This document shows positions 46,658 to 57,990 of a stretch of DNA of 64,000 bases, piece after piece (position 1 is the stretch's first letter; every line of letters begins with the position of its first letter). Made by a program: the position numbers and the translations under genes. The notes under the pieces were generated by a model. The model had not been told where the DNA came from. It did not search any database and was given only the letters and a program-made list of their open reading frames with translations. The DNA comes from Hirsutella rhossiliensis (taxonomy: Eukaryota; Ascomycota; Sordariomycetes; Hypocreales; Ophiocordycipitaceae): contig NW_025408672.1 of assembly GCF_020360975.1 (NCBI RefSeq), forward strand, positions 2,852,001-2,916,000, given 5' to 3'.

Positions 46658-48476
46658 GATGGCAGATGCTGCCGGGGGATTTCGCTTTGACGGGAGTGCT
46701 CGGGCGACGTGAATCGACTCGTGTCGGAGCGGTCCTTTGGTCGGCGTCTAGCAGCTGTAGTTTGAAGCTGCAAAGCAGAAGATGACAGATGGCCAGAGGC
46801 GGGGACGTGGATGCAAACAAAGGTGAAGGAAACGAAAAGCAGCACCAGGCATCGCCTTGAGTTAAGTAGGGAGTTGCGCGTTCGCAGACCTTGTGGCGAA
46901 GCCCCTGGGCGTGTGGACGACGCCGTTGGGCGCAGCATAAACCGCTGCCGCTTGGCGGGGGGCTGACGGGGGGTGGTGGGGTCGGCCGGGAGACCAGGCA
47001 GATATCCAAAACCCCTCCCAAACTGCCGTTACTCATGCCTCGCCTCTCGTGTTTTTCCCTTGTTCTGGACCGGCAAGGATGTGTCTTGGGCCAGACAGCT
47101 GAGGGTGTGAGCGCAAGTGTCTCGCCATGTCATGCGGTTCGTGTTTCCCCTTTGAGGCAAAGCTGTCGAGCGAGCGCTCTTCCGTTGGCTCCAGGGTGCA
47201 AGCAACCAACATACAGGTCGCACGGCAGCCCACTGCTGACGACGCCTGACGTAGGTATCCATCCGCATGGTCCTGGATCTGCAAAACAAAGGGCGCAATC
47301 CATCGTGTCGCTGCCGCCCGTCGTCCGTGTCTGCCCGGACCTGCGACTGAGCGAGCGCATTGCATACGCACGCGGGCGCTAGACGCCTTGGGGCTGCGCC
47401 TTGGAGAGCAATTTCTTGCCGGATTCCTCATGGCAAGGACGCTGACGACGGGTCTCGGATGTAAGCAGGCCCATCGACTGTGTCTTCGCTCAGCCTTCCA
47501 CTGGGTTCAAGCGTCACAGCCTCTGTCCGCTAGTCGGGGTCCTGTGGTGCGCCCGCCTAATTTTAGAAGCCCTGGCCACACCCCGGACAGCCAAGAAGGT
47601 TGGGTGGGAGCCGAATCTGTCGAAGCGTTTCACCGACACAGCTGTCGCTTGCGCATCCGGAACGGTTTTGGTGAGCCGCAGGGTGCCAAGCACCAGCCAT
47701 CGCCCGCGCCACATTAATTGATTGAACTTGACGCGTTTTATCAGATTGGCTTGTCAACCCATTTTTGCATGATGCTACTCCGTTCTCCGTAGACTCTTGA
47801 CGAACGCCGTCGCTTGCATCGTGGGTTCCTCGGGGGTTCTCATTGTGGGCGGCAGGTGTCTCAGATGTAATCCGCAGCTGGGCTGTCCCGGTCCGCGGCG
47901 CTGTCCTTCAGAGCCGTATCACCTTGCCCTCTCTCCCGTGCATCCTCGTGGTAGGGCAGAGGGGTTTGTGCATCTGGACTGTGACATCACAGAGGGCCCT
48001 CTTGCCCTCCTGCATATCGTCGCTCCCAGGGGAAGCCTGGGCCACTGGAGCAGCCAGCCCGGCGTTGCATAAACGGAGTGCGAAAATCAAGAGCACCAGT
48101 GTTTCGCTCGGCGTGGCCACCGCAGAAACTGTTCAACCCGGTCCTTTTCCGGGTCATGTCTTTGGCAAGGTGCCGACAAACCGAATATTCACTCTGTTGC
48201 GACAAAACGAGAGCAAGAGACACACAGAGCGATCCGCAACCGGCAGTCCCTGCGACATTGACTTGACGTGCGGTGCGACCGCGTCCCGCTCCTAGTTGGG
48301 CACCGGTGGGTTTGTTTCGTCAGAAGAGCGCCTTGTGGGTCCATCCGCCGTCTTGTCTCGATACTGAATTATTCTTGGGTGAGTCGTGTCGACGCTTGTC
48401 GCGGGAGCACACGCCGGGTGAGGCAGATGGACAAGTGCCTCATCAACGGGCATCCTCGCGGCCCGATACCACCCTG

Positions 48477-48477
<1 letters not shown>

Positions 48478-48507
<30 letters not shown>
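48478..48507. repeat. (CTG)10 trinucleotide repeat
   Basis: Ten tandem CTG units lie in non-coding DNA, ending in CTC. Confidence 0.9.
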
Positions 48508-48510
<3 letters not shown>

Positions 48511-48550
48511 AGTTATCACACATCGTGATGTGACATTGAGGTTGCCTACG

Positions 48551-48560
48551 TACCTAGGTA
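48551..48560. repeat. TACCTAGGTA palindrome
   Basis: This is an exact copy of the dispersed 10-base palindrome, preceded by CCTACG. Confidence 0.8.
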
Positions 48561-50343
48561 GGGTGATATAGATGGCACTCGGATCTTGGGTACCGTGCCG
48601 ACACCGATCTGAGCGGAAGAGCGTGCAGCTTGCAGCCGCCGCCAGAGGAGAGGATGGGGATGGCAAGCGCGGGCGGCCAGGCACGAGGCTACGAGGGAAA
48701 TCGGGAGACTCATTCCACCTCTTTCTATGTTTAGAGTTGCAGATGCCTAGTACCTCCTTCTTTCACACTGTATGTACCAACAGCCAACCCCCCCTACTCT
48801 CAAGGTCCCGACAACGCCCAGCCTAGCAGGACTCGGCCCCAAGTACGGCCATCTCAGCTGTCTACAAAGTACCCTGTACAGCTATTGTGAAGGTTCTAGA
48901 CAGAGGTACCTTGCCCAGTGCCTGTTTTGCGACGCACCGGGGCCCGCGCTGCCAGCTGCATCGGTCTCGGTGGGCCAGTCTGCAGATAGGGTACCAAAGC
49001 AGATACCTCAGGCGTCGACTTCAGTGCCGGGAACGCTCACCCGTGCTGCAAGTACCAAAGCATCCAAAGTCTAGTACATCCGTACAGTGCAGGCCAAACG
49101 CGGACCGGCACGGTGGAGCGCCCTGCCTGCCTGCCAAAGGTCCGCTCCGGCCGTCACATCCGTCACGCAAGGGGTTTTGGGTCGCTTTTAGTGCTTGGCT
49201 GCCTTGATTGCCTCAGACTCCGAGTGCTGTGCTTGACATCTCTTCCAGAAGCCTCTCTGCCTGCTCCGTTCCCCCTCTTGCTCTCCACCGCAAGCGTCCA
49301 CACGACACCTACAGGCATACTGTGCACCCTGCCTTAGTAAACCTGTACAAGCAGCTCACCCTGGGGCTCTCGTGCAGAAGCTGATTGGTGCTGCCGTTCT
49401 CGAGCAGCGCCAAGTGCCGCGATAAGTGATGGTGGCTCTTAGCCTCGCCACGACCAACAATCCGCCGTATCAGCCCCTCCTCTGGCTGCCGCAAAGGGGC
49501 CTGGCCAAAACATCGCCATAACGCACCCTACGTCGTCGGGCACAACAAGCTCCTTGTTGCAAGGCACGAGACACGTCGACGAGCCGCCAACTGCAGCTCT
49601 CCATCTCATTTCTTGGCGCCCTTCTTGCAGAGTCACAGACCGTCTCCGGATCTGCAGGTACATACACCTTTTGCCCCCATCCTTGCTTATCCATCCTCTC
49701 TCCGCTGCCTTCCCTTTTCTCTTCCCTCCTCCATCCATTCGCCTCTGCACTCACCATCGTCTCATCCTTCTCGCGTCACCGCCCCGCCCGCTCGACGCCT
49801 TTCTGACGACCAAAGACGACGACGACGACTTTTGTTGCAGCAATACCATACATTCGGCTACCGCTCCTCTCCCGCGTCGAGCGCCTCCGGTTTAATCCGT
49901 ATCGCCGACCCTCGTTTGGCCCCAACTGCTTGCCGAGTCCGACCCAGCGCTCCGAGACCCTACGACGTCATCGCCGACAAAAGCCTTGCATTCCTCTACC
50001 TTCTTTTTTGCCCTCGCCTAAAACGACCAAGACGGACGCTTCAAGGGTTCGTCGCTCCGCCCTCTTCTCCGTCCTCGGTCGCCTCTTCCACCCGCCCTAG
50101 AGCTGCCCTCGGCGGCGCGCCGCAATTTGTTACCGCTCTCCCTGCCGTCGCCGCCATTGCCGGGCACTCGACGACATCGACTGGCTTGCCTCGGCCACGC
50201 CTGACGCGCCCTCCGTAACCATTCCACCGCCGGCCGGCCAAGCACGGCGAATAGGCTATCTCCTCTCTCCCCCCTGCACCCACGCGACACTTGAGACATT
50301 CGCCCGCCCGTGAAGAACTTGCAGAGCGTTTTCGATACTTGAC

Positions 50344-52052
50344 ATGGGCAACCAAGCCTCCAAGGAGGGTGGCGGCTCCTCCGGCGAAGGACCTTTCCAA
50401 TCGTACCCCTCCTTTAGCAGGTCCGACACCAAGGAATCGTCGCGGTCTTTCCGCTCGCTGCGGTCCAAGATCCCCGGCAGCGGCAAGACCGACAGCCCCA
50501 GGAATTCCGCGATCTTATCGAGCAATGACTCCCCCGCCGACAAGGCCCTCGACGGCGCCTCTGTACGGTCAGGACGAAGTGCCCGCTCGAGCATATCTCG
50601 AGCCAGTCGCAGCGATCTGCCCCCGCTCAAGCACAACTCTACCGACCTATCCCACAGCGATTCCGCCATTTTCGAGAACCAACCCCCGCCCTCGCCCGTG
50701 TCATCCAGCGCTCTCAAGGGTGGCAATCATGACGTGAGTGCTGCACAAGCCTCTGGCGAGGTCGACCACGTCTCCGACCAGCCGCCCTCGGCCAACGCCA
50801 GCATCCACACCCACATGCAGCCCCCCGGCCAGTCGATTTTGATGAAGCGGGAGAACACTACAAACCTGGTGCATAAGAGACCTTCAACGGACTCCACCGG
50901 CAAGGGCGAGGCGAATGGGAACGTCGCCATGGCGGAAATCAAAGACATTGATCTCGACGATTTCATCAAGCGCCTGCTTGATGCGGGGTATGCTGGCAAA
51001 GTGACCAAGAGCGTGTGCCTCAAGAACGCCGAGATTGTGGCCATCTGCCAGCGTGCCCGCGAGGTCTTGCTCTCGCAGCCGGCGCTCTTGGAGCTGGACG
51101 CGCCCGTCAAGGTTGTGGGCGACGTCCACGGGCAGTACACTGATTTGATTCGCATGTTCGAAATGTGCGGCTTTCCCCCCATGGCCAACTACCTCTTCCT
51201 CGGAGACTATGTCGATCGAGGGAAGCAATCGCTCGAGACCATCCTACTACTCCTCTGCTACAAGCTCAAGTTTCCCGAAAACTTTTTCCTCCTCCGTGGC
51301 AACCACGAATGCGCCAACGTCACCAGAGTCTACGGCTTCTACGACGAGTGCAAGCGACGGTGCAACGTCAAGATCTGGAAGACGTTCATCGATTGCTTCA
51401 ACACGCTGCCCATTGCCGCCATCGTGGCCGGCAAGATTTTCTGTGTCCACGGCGGCCTGTCGCCGGCCCTGAGCCACATGGACGACATTCGAAACATCGC
51501 GCGCCCAACTGACGTTCCCGACTACGGGCTGCTGAACGATTTGCTCTGGTCGGACCCCGCGGACATGGAGCAGGATTGGGAAGCCAACGAGAGGGGCGTG
51601 AGCTATTGTTTTGGCAAACGAGTCATTACCGACTTTCTGGCCGTCCATGACTTTGACCTCATTTGCCGGGCGCACATGGTTGTCGAGGACGGCTACGAGT
51701 TCTTCAATGACCGAGTCTTGGTCACAGTGTTTAGCGCGCCCAACGTGAGTATTCTTCTGTCTGCTCTCTCCCTCTCCCTCACTCGCAGGTGATTCTGACG
51801 TCGTGAGAAGTACTGTGGGGAATTCGACAACTGGGGCGCCGTCATGTCGGTGTCATCTGAGTTGCTCTGCAGCTTCGAGCTCCTGAAACCACTCGACTCG
51901 AGCGCTCTGAAGAGCCACATCAAGAAAGGGCGCAACAAGCGGCAGCAGATGCTGAACAGCCCTGTGAGCCGCCCCCCTCTTCTCCCGCATCACCCAGTCG
52001 CCAAGACTAACCAAATGCGCAGCCGGCAAGCGTGCAACCCCAGAGTGTCTAA
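50344..52052 (+). CDS. ppz1: Ser/Thr protein phosphatase PPZ (PP1-like)
   Basis: Three exons, 50344-51744, 51811-51963 and 52023-52052, give 527 residues. The N-terminus MGNQASKE has the Gly2 and Ser6 of a myristoylation site. About 195 residues of Ser-rich disordered sequence follow. The PP1-type catalytic domain has GDVHGQ (259-264), GDYVDRG (287-293), GNHE (319-322), then HGGLSP, RAHM and SAPNYCGEFDN across the first intron; these carry the metal and phosphate ligands. The N-terminal extension with myristoylation separates PPZ from PP1 itself. Known role: PPZ regulates potassium and sodium homeostasis, cell integrity and G1/S, and is inhibited by Hal3/Vhs3-type subunits. The last exon encodes only nine residues (PASVQPQSV). 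Confidence 0.95.
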
Positions 52053-52932
52053 TCACGCCGGGGGACGGATGGGAGACGGAGTACACGAGACGCCACAAGA
52101 TCCCCCGGTAATCACTTGAAATGAGTAAATGTACGGAATTATTTTTCGGGCCGACCAGATCGGGACACACGACCACGAGGACGACCACGATGTCCAGCAT
52201 CGTCAGGCCTGATGTGCTTCAGAGCGTGCCATCGGATGAGTGGCAGGAGGAGAAGAACAAATCTCCCGGGAGCTTTCGAGTATACTGTTGCACGGGATGA
52301 AATCCGGGCTGCCGGCACACGACGCTTCTTGCGCCACCTCAGTTCCGACGGCAAGACGCCACATTCTGTGGCAAGGCCAGAGATGGCCGTGCGCCGGTGC
52401 AAAAGCCGCTCTGACCGAACGGGGGAGGACCTCGATAGCTTGCCACAACAAACCCCTCTGGCCAGCGCTGGCAGCGCAGCTCGATGGAGCGCAAATGGGA
52501 GGGGCGAGGGATGCTGCGAGAAATGGAGAGGATTCTGCGATGAACTGACGAGCGAGGTGTATGCTTTGGCGGGGCAAGGGGAAGCGGCGATGCAGTACGT
52601 TGTTGTACATTACCCGTGATGCGCATCTGGATCTGGCCTCGTGGTGGAGGTTGGTCGGTGGAGGCGGAGTTGAAGGACCAACTCGGCCAATTCACGTATT
52701 GCGGCCAGCCGGGGAGTTTGGAGTAACGATTTCAGAATCCGCCGATGACACAAAACGCCTCGAGTCAATAATGATAGTATTGGTATCTTCCGAAGGAGCA
52801 TATCACGTCCAAACGTGAGGCCAGCGGGGATAGTGAGAAGCTTAGTCATGGCCACCCGCAGCGAGAAAACTAGTGCCGTGTGCAATCGGTCGGCGCGAAA
52901 CAAGCTGCTGGCATCACGGCGGGCAAACAAAC
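52053..52932. other. Intergenic region
   Basis: It holds the ppz1 3' UTR and the promoter of the RGG gene on the same strand. No coding signal or notable repeat was seen. Confidence 0.55.
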
Positions 52933-54105
52933 ATGAATCGGCAGGTCTTGCGCTCAGTGTGCACTCGGGCAAGGCCGGAGCTCCAGAGGCCTAGCCCTGT
53001 GCCGGCAAACTACTTTTCCACCGGTCAATGGCTCGCCGCAGAGGGCGACGCACCGAATGATGCTCCAAAGCGGTCCCTTCGCCAGCGGTCTCGCGCTGCC
53101 GTGAGCGAAATTTCTTCCATCTTGAACAGCAACAACAACAGGGCTTCCACGCCGTCATTGCCAATGCAGCGTCCTCAGCCGTCTCCCGAGCAGGCATTGG
53201 GGGGTCCACGCAAGGTTATTGATGTGAGGAGCCTTCCCCGGGGGGGGCTTCGCGGGCGAGGAGACTTCCGCGGACGAGGGGGGATATCGCTCGCCCCGGG
53301 GAGTCGATTCGCTGGACCGGCTCGAGGGTCTGCCTTCCGCGGAGGACGTGGAGGGCGTGGAGGGCGCGGCGGCCGGGGCATGCGGGGTGGTCGGGGGGCG
53401 GCTCGAGGGGGCAGGCGACGCGATGGCGATGAAGAGGGCGGCAAGGAGGACCAGGCGAACCGGCGAGGGGACGGCTTCGACGCGGTGGATCCGGCCGAGA
53501 AGGATTTCGACGACGCAATGCGGTTCGGGACGCGGACGCGATACAACCCCTCGCTCACGCTCGAGTCACTCGCCGAGTTTATGCCCGCGACCCCGTCCAC
53601 GCCGGCCGGGTGCGCCGCCGCGGCGCTGCAGAACCTCAGCCTCTTGGGCCCGGCCGACCCCATCGGCGCACCCCTAGACCTGCAGGCACGCAGCTATGCA
53701 CAGGACCTCGAGGCGAGCGGCGTGCGGTTCTTTGCTGATGCCAACGCTAGAGAGGAGGCGGAGGCGTTTTTGCAGCAGAAGCGGCGGGACGAGGCCGCCG
53801 CCGCCGCCGCCAAGGAGGGAGGAGACGTAGCCGCCAGCGGCATCAGCAGCAGCGAGGAACGCATCATCCAGCCCGCCGACGAGACGGTCAGGCAGGTCAT
53901 TGTGGACAGGGCCATCGTGGGCCAACACGAAGCACCTCAGTATGCGACGGATCCTATCGGCCTGGCCCGCTCGTGGCACCTGCGGGCCGAGACGTACTCC
54001 CAGAACGACGTGGACCAGTTTGAGAAGAAGCTCCAGTCGCTGCTGAGCAAGGCGGGCAAGGCGGGCGCGCCCCAGGGGGCGGGACGGAATGCCCGGGCTG
54101 CGTAA
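52933..54105 (+). CDS. RGG-rich protein with mitochondrial-type leader
   Basis: This single exon encodes 390 residues. The ATG at 52933 was chosen because the next upstream codons lack an ATG. The first ~35 residues (MNRQVLRSVCTRARPELQR, then NYFSTG) are basic, Ser-rich and free of acids, as in a matrix presequence. Residues 98-165 are an Arg-Gly tract with many RGG/RGR units (GGRGGRGGRGGRGMRGG), a typical RNA-binding, arginine-methylated region. The C-terminal ~190 residues are mixed: an FDDAMRFGTRTRYNPSLT block, an Ala/Glu-rich helix, and a conserved-looking end (ATDPIGLARSWHLRAETY, then DVDQFEKKLQSLL). I do not recognise the family. A fungal mitoribosomal small-subunit protein or mitochondrial RNA-binding factor is the likeliest guess. 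The glycine tract is GC-rich and may be hard to sequence. Confidence 0.75.
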   Translation: MNRQVLRSVCTRARPELQRPSPVPANYFSTGQWLAAEGDAPNDAPKRSLRQRSRAAVSEISSILNSNNNRASTPSLPMQRPQPSPEQALGGPRKVIDVRSLPRGGLRGRGDFRGRGGISLAPGSRFAGPARGSAFRGGRGGRGGRGGRGMRGGRGAARGGRRRDGDEEGGKEDQANRRGDGFDAVDPAEKDFDDAMRFGTRTRYNPSLTLESLAEFMPATPSTPAGCAAAALQNLSLLGPADPIGAPLDLQARSYAQDLEASGVRFFADANAREEAEAFLQQKRRDEAAAAAAKEGGDVAASGISSSEERIIQPADETVRQVIVDRAIVGQHEAPQYATDPIGLARSWHLRAETYSQNDVDQFEKKLQSLLSKAGKAGAPQGAGRNARAA

Positions 54106-54339
54106 ACGGCACACGACCTGAGAGTTACACGATGGGACGGAAGAGGGGCCGCGTGGCCAAGTCAAAGGGGGCGTCGACTTGCATGCCATGCCATGTATAA
54201 TAGTATAAGATTTAGTACGTTTTTGCGCCAAGATTTTCGCCGGCGCTTTGATGATGGCTGCTTGACCAGCGGCTCCGCGCACTCCATTTCTCGCCATTGG
54301 TCTCGCGCATGCTGGCAGCGTCCAGAGGGGGCGCTCGTT

Positions 54340-54974
54340 TCATTTGCGGTCCAGCTGTCTCAGGGCGCGCACCTCCTCAGCGTCAATCTCCTTCATCTTC
54401 TTGTCCTGCAGCTTCTGCACCTCCTTCTCGGCCCTCCTTCCGACGTCGGGCAGGACGGCGCCGGTCCTGCGCCACTCCTTGAGCAGCTTGTCGTGGCGGG
54501 TGCGGTCGTGGCGGATGCCGTCGCGCCAGCCCTGGGCGACGGCCTTGACACGGCGGACCAGGTCCTCGCGGCGGTCGAGCTCGACGCGCAGCAGCAGCTC
54601 GAGGTCGTTGTCGGGCGAGCGCTGGGGCTGCTGGTTGAAGTCGGGCGAGGCCTGGACGGCCGACATGATGGGCTTGATGTAGACGCGGTCATTGACGAGG
54701 AGCGAGATGGCGCGGCCGGAGCGCGGGACGACCTGCGCCAGCTCGCGCAGCGGGAAGGATTTGGGCGCGTCGGCGTCGTCGTCGGCGCCGCTGATGGTGG
54801 TGGCGGGGGGTCCCGGCTCGGGCTTGACGAGCACGGGTAGGGCGCCGAGGCTGGATGGGTCGAAGCGTCCGCCGTTGAGGATGGAGTGCAGCTGCGACTT
54901 GAAGTGTGCGTCGGTGGGCTCGTAGGCGGCCAGGAGCGGCGACAGGTCGAGCGGGTCCTCGGGGCTGGGCTCTG

Positions 54975-55012
<38 letters not shown>

Positions 55013-55381
55013 CGGGGAGGCGGCGCGGAAGAAGGGCGCGGAGGGCTGTTTGCCGGGACGGCAATCTTGCGCTTCTTGAGGAGCGGCGCGGAGCTGCTAA
55101 AGGGGCGGGCGGTCGACGACGGCGCGGCGGCGGCGATGATTGGCCATGGCCGGGCGATGGGGACAGCTAACCGCGACGGCTCATGGAGGCGGTGGGCGCT
55201 GAAGTCACCGAGTCAGTCACAGTGAGCTCCGATCTGGGGACGACGCCTCTCTGTCTCTCCGTGCGTCTCTCTCCGAGGTGGAAAAAGGCAAGAGAAGAGG
55301 GAACAGGAAAACCTACCCTCCTCGGAACAACAAGAGACGCAAGCCCCGTCGCGGCAGCTCAGTCGGGCACGGAAGCACCAT
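54340..55381 (-). CDS. rrf1: Mitochondrial ribosome-recycling factor
   Basis: The main exon ends at TAA 54340 and is open to about 55198. Its C-terminal half reads FPLRELAQVVPRSGRAISLL, ASPDFNQQPQRSP, ELLLRVELDRREDLVRRVKA, and finally AEKEVQKLQDKKMKEID, the order of RRF beta-sandwich and long helices. RRF with mitochondrial EF-G2 splits ribosomes after termination. Upstream lies ARPFSSSAPLLKKRK, which looks like a presequence, and a run of about 13 Ser. This frame has no ATG before an upstream TGA. One workable model adds a first exon at 55317-55381 (MVLPCPTELPRRG...) joined by a 118-base GT-AG intron (55199-55316), giving 307 residues in the right phase. The product identity is firm; the 5' end is not. 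It converges on the RGG gene. Confidence 0.8.
54976..55011. repeat. (GAC)12 trinucleotide repeat inside rrf1
   Basis: Tandem GAC units encode a poly-Ser run (TCG codons) on the minus strand, between the leader and the RRF domain. Confidence 0.9.
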
Positions 55382-55608
55382 GGCCGGAATCTATATTTGG
55401 GCAATTCTTTTTTCTCGTTCTCCGGCTGCACTCCTGCCCGCTGTCGAAGAAAAGAGTCCTGCACACACGGTGAGACGTCGGGCGGGCGGTTATCCGATAG
55501 GTATCCCCGATAAGATAGATAGATACCGACGGCCCGTTATCTGGTGGATGGTGCTGGCCTCTCTGGTAAAAAGAAAAGTGGAGCCCAATTAATGTGACGA
55601 CGCAAAAA

Positions 55609-55680
55609 TGATCGCAGCAGGGATCGAACCTGCGACCGGCTGCGTGTAAAGCAGACGCTCTGCCTCTGAGCTATGCGACC
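55609..55680 (-). tRNA. tRNA-Val (anticodon UAC)
   Basis: On the minus strand the 72 bases fold as a cloverleaf. Acceptor GGTCGCA pairs with TGCGATC (one G-T pair) and the discriminator is A. The D arm starts TAGCTCAG, the anticodon loop is TTTACAC with TAC, and the T arm is GGTTCGATCCC, which also serves as B box. There is no intron. A TTTTT pol III terminator follows directly on the minus strand (positions 55604-55608). Confidence 0.93.
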
Positions 55681-56209
55681 AGACACATGTAGATTCTTCG
55701 TTCATTATTATATATATATTCTTTTGGCCAGGACAGACAACATGTGTCCGTAGATTTCCTCGTTCGAACGGCAAGTTGCCAATCAGCACACGTTCTTGCC
55801 CAGGAATCACCACCTTGGGATCGAGTAGGTCGAGTAGATCGAGTCGTCGATCCCAGGCGGCAGAGTTTCGTGTCGGGCGTACGCGACTCGAGACTATCAC
55901 TTCCCCATGGGAGACTGCTACAGGCATGCCTTCCGAGGGGAAGGGTTCTGGATCGAGGATCCCGAGAGAGTTGGTAATAACATACCGTACCTAGCAAGGC
56001 ACGCAGACTGGCTCTCTTATACTTCTAGTCAACACATATGTACACTCAAGTCAGCCCTGCCTGTGCACCCAGGCCGTGGTCAAGTTCGAAAATGACAATG
56101 AAGCCACGGGTGGCATGTGAGTTCATTTTCCATTAATCTCTCTGATCCGCCGATCCACAACGTTCTCCCTCGTCTCCCATCCACATCGGGAGAGAAGCTC
56201 CCCAGGCCT
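55681..56209. other. Intergenic region
   Basis: Upstream of the tRNA and downstream of the SSADH gene. AT-rich bases (TATATATAT) lie at about 55710-55720. Short partial repeats (CGAGTAGGTCGAGTAGATCG) occur near 55824. No gene is seen. Confidence 0.5.
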
Positions 56210-57990
56210 TCAGCTCTGCAGCGGCTGGCCCATGCCGCCGTAGGTGATTGTCTTGATGTTCTGATACTCGGCCAGGCCATACTTGGATCCCTCCCTGCCG
56301 AAGCCGCTCTCCTTGACGCCGCCGAACGGCGCGGCTGTATCCGAGATGATGCCCGTGTTGACGCCAATCATGCCCACCTCGAGGGCCTCGGCCACGCGGT
56401 GTACGCGGTGTAGGTCGCGTGAGAAAAAGTACCCTGCGAGGCCGACCTCGGTGCGGTTGGCCATTTCCACAACCTCGGCCTCCGTCTTGAAGGGGAAGAG
56501 CGCCGCCACAGGCCCAAACGTCTCCTCGGTGGCAATGGCCATCTCGGGCGTCGCATCGCGAATCACGGTGGGCTGCATAAAGTTGGCGCCAAGATCGGGC
56601 ATCGCCTGGCCGCCCACCAGGAGCTTGCCGCCCTTGCTCTGGGCGTCTTTGATGTGGGCCATGACCTTGGACACGGCGCGGTCATGGATGAGCGGACCGT
56701 GGGTGGTGCTCTCGTCGAAGCCGTTGCCGACCTTGAAGGCCGAGACCTTTTCGGCAAACTTGGCGACAAACTCGTCGTAGATGCCGGCCTGGACGTAGAT
56801 GCGGTTGGCGCAGACGCACGTCTGGCCCGACGAGCGAAACTTGGAGGCGACGGCGCCCGCCACGGCCACGTCCATGTCGGCGTCGTCAAAGACAATCAGG
56901 GGGGCGTTGCCGCCGAGCTCCATGGACAGCTTCTTCAGCGTCCCGGACGACTGCCTCATGAGGAGCTTGCCGACGCCAGTGGAACCGGTAAACGAGACCT
57001 TTTTGACCGTGGCATCGGTGGTGAGCACCTCACCGACATCTGCCGTGTTGGACAGGGTGGTGACGACGTTGACGACGCCCTGCGGAATGCCGGCGCGGTG
57101 GGCGAGCTCGGCGAGGGCCAGCACCGTCATGGGCGTCTCTCCTGGAGCCTTGCAGACGACGGTGCAGCCGGCGGCGAGCGCAGGCCCAATTTTCCTCGTG
57201 ATCATGGCGGCGGGAAAGTTCCATCTACATGTTCATGGTTCCGTCAGCTCACGGTTATATAAGGTACTCGGGAGCCCTAGAGGGACAAGAGTTCTCACGG
57301 AGTGATGAGCCCGCAAACGCCCACCGGCTCCTTAAACGTCCACACCCGGTTACCCGGCACCGTGGCGGGGATGACGTCGCCGTAGGCCCGCGGCGCCTCC
57401 TCGCTGAACCACTCGAAGAAGTTGGCGGCATAGGCGACCTCGCCCTTTGCATCGGCAAACGGCTTGCCGTTCTCCCAGGTGATGAGCTTGGCAATGTCGT
57501 CGGCGTTGGCGGTGACGAGGTCGTACCACTTGCGCAGCAGCTTGGACCGCTCGCGGCCCGTCGTCGTGCGAAAGCTGGTGAAGGCGTCGGCGGCGGCGCG
57601 GATGGCTGACTTGGTATCTTGGGCATCGCATTCGGCGCAGGTGCCAATGAGATTTCCGGTGGACGGGTCTGTGGTTGGTGTGGTTTTGCCTCGTCGGCAT
57701 TGCGGTGTCAGCCTTGATCAGGCGCGCTTGACGTCGACGCGGAAAACAGACCATTGACCTTGAACGTCTTTCCCGACTTGGCGGGCCTCCATTGCCCATT
57801 GATGAAGCAGACGTCGAGCTTGAGCAGTGACGGGTCGTTGAGCTGCGACCGCCTCAGTCAACTTCGGGTTGTTCGCGTCGAGAGCAGCTCGCCGTACCTT
57901 GGGTGCCATGGTGGAAGCGCTTCGGACCAACCCCAGCGATGTGCCGGCAAAGCAGCGCAATGGGGCTCCGACTTTGTTCAGCAGCGCCAT
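56210..57990 (-). CDS. Succinate-semialdehyde dehydrogenase, probably mitochondrial
   Basis: Four exons, 57898-57990, 57752-57842, 57299-57668 and 56210-57224, with introns of 55, 83 and 74 bases, give 522 residues. It oxidises succinic semialdehyde to succinate, the last step of the GABA shunt. The first exon is a leader (MALLNKVGAPLRCFAGTSLG, then LVRSASTMAPK) with Arg and Ser and no acids, suggesting import into mitochondria. The ALDH fold shows LNDPSLLKLDVCFINGQW, PWNFPAAMITRKIGPALAAG, FTGSTGVGK, the catalytic base Glu287 in MELGGN, the nucleophile Cys321 in SSGQTCVCANR, and the end APFGGVKESGFGREGS. The VKESG-x-GREGSKYG signature and Cys-x-Cys arrangement favour SSADH over other aldehyde dehydrogenases. 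Confidence 0.93.

Larger units (their letters stand above)
46658..50343. other. Gene-free region (3.7 kb), divergent promoters
   Basis: It separates the divergent SUR7/PalI (-) and ppz1 (+) genes. The last ~700 bases are strongly pyrimidine-rich and are likely the long ppz1 leader. Features in between are a CTG repeat, a TACCTAGGTA palindrome and no convincing ORF. One small minus-strand ORF at 47908-48120 begins with a signal-peptide-like stretch but has no other support. Confidence 0.55.

Noticed and set aside
47908..48120. A 70-codon minus-strand ORF with a signal-peptide-like start
   Set aside because: No cysteine pattern or conserved tail, and many equal-sized ORFs surround it. It is kept only as a weak candidate.
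49613..50218. A 201-codon ORF in the ppz1 leader
   Set aside because: It lacks an ATG at its start, is pure Ser/Pro/Arg low complexity from a pyrimidine-rich leader and ends before the real start codon.
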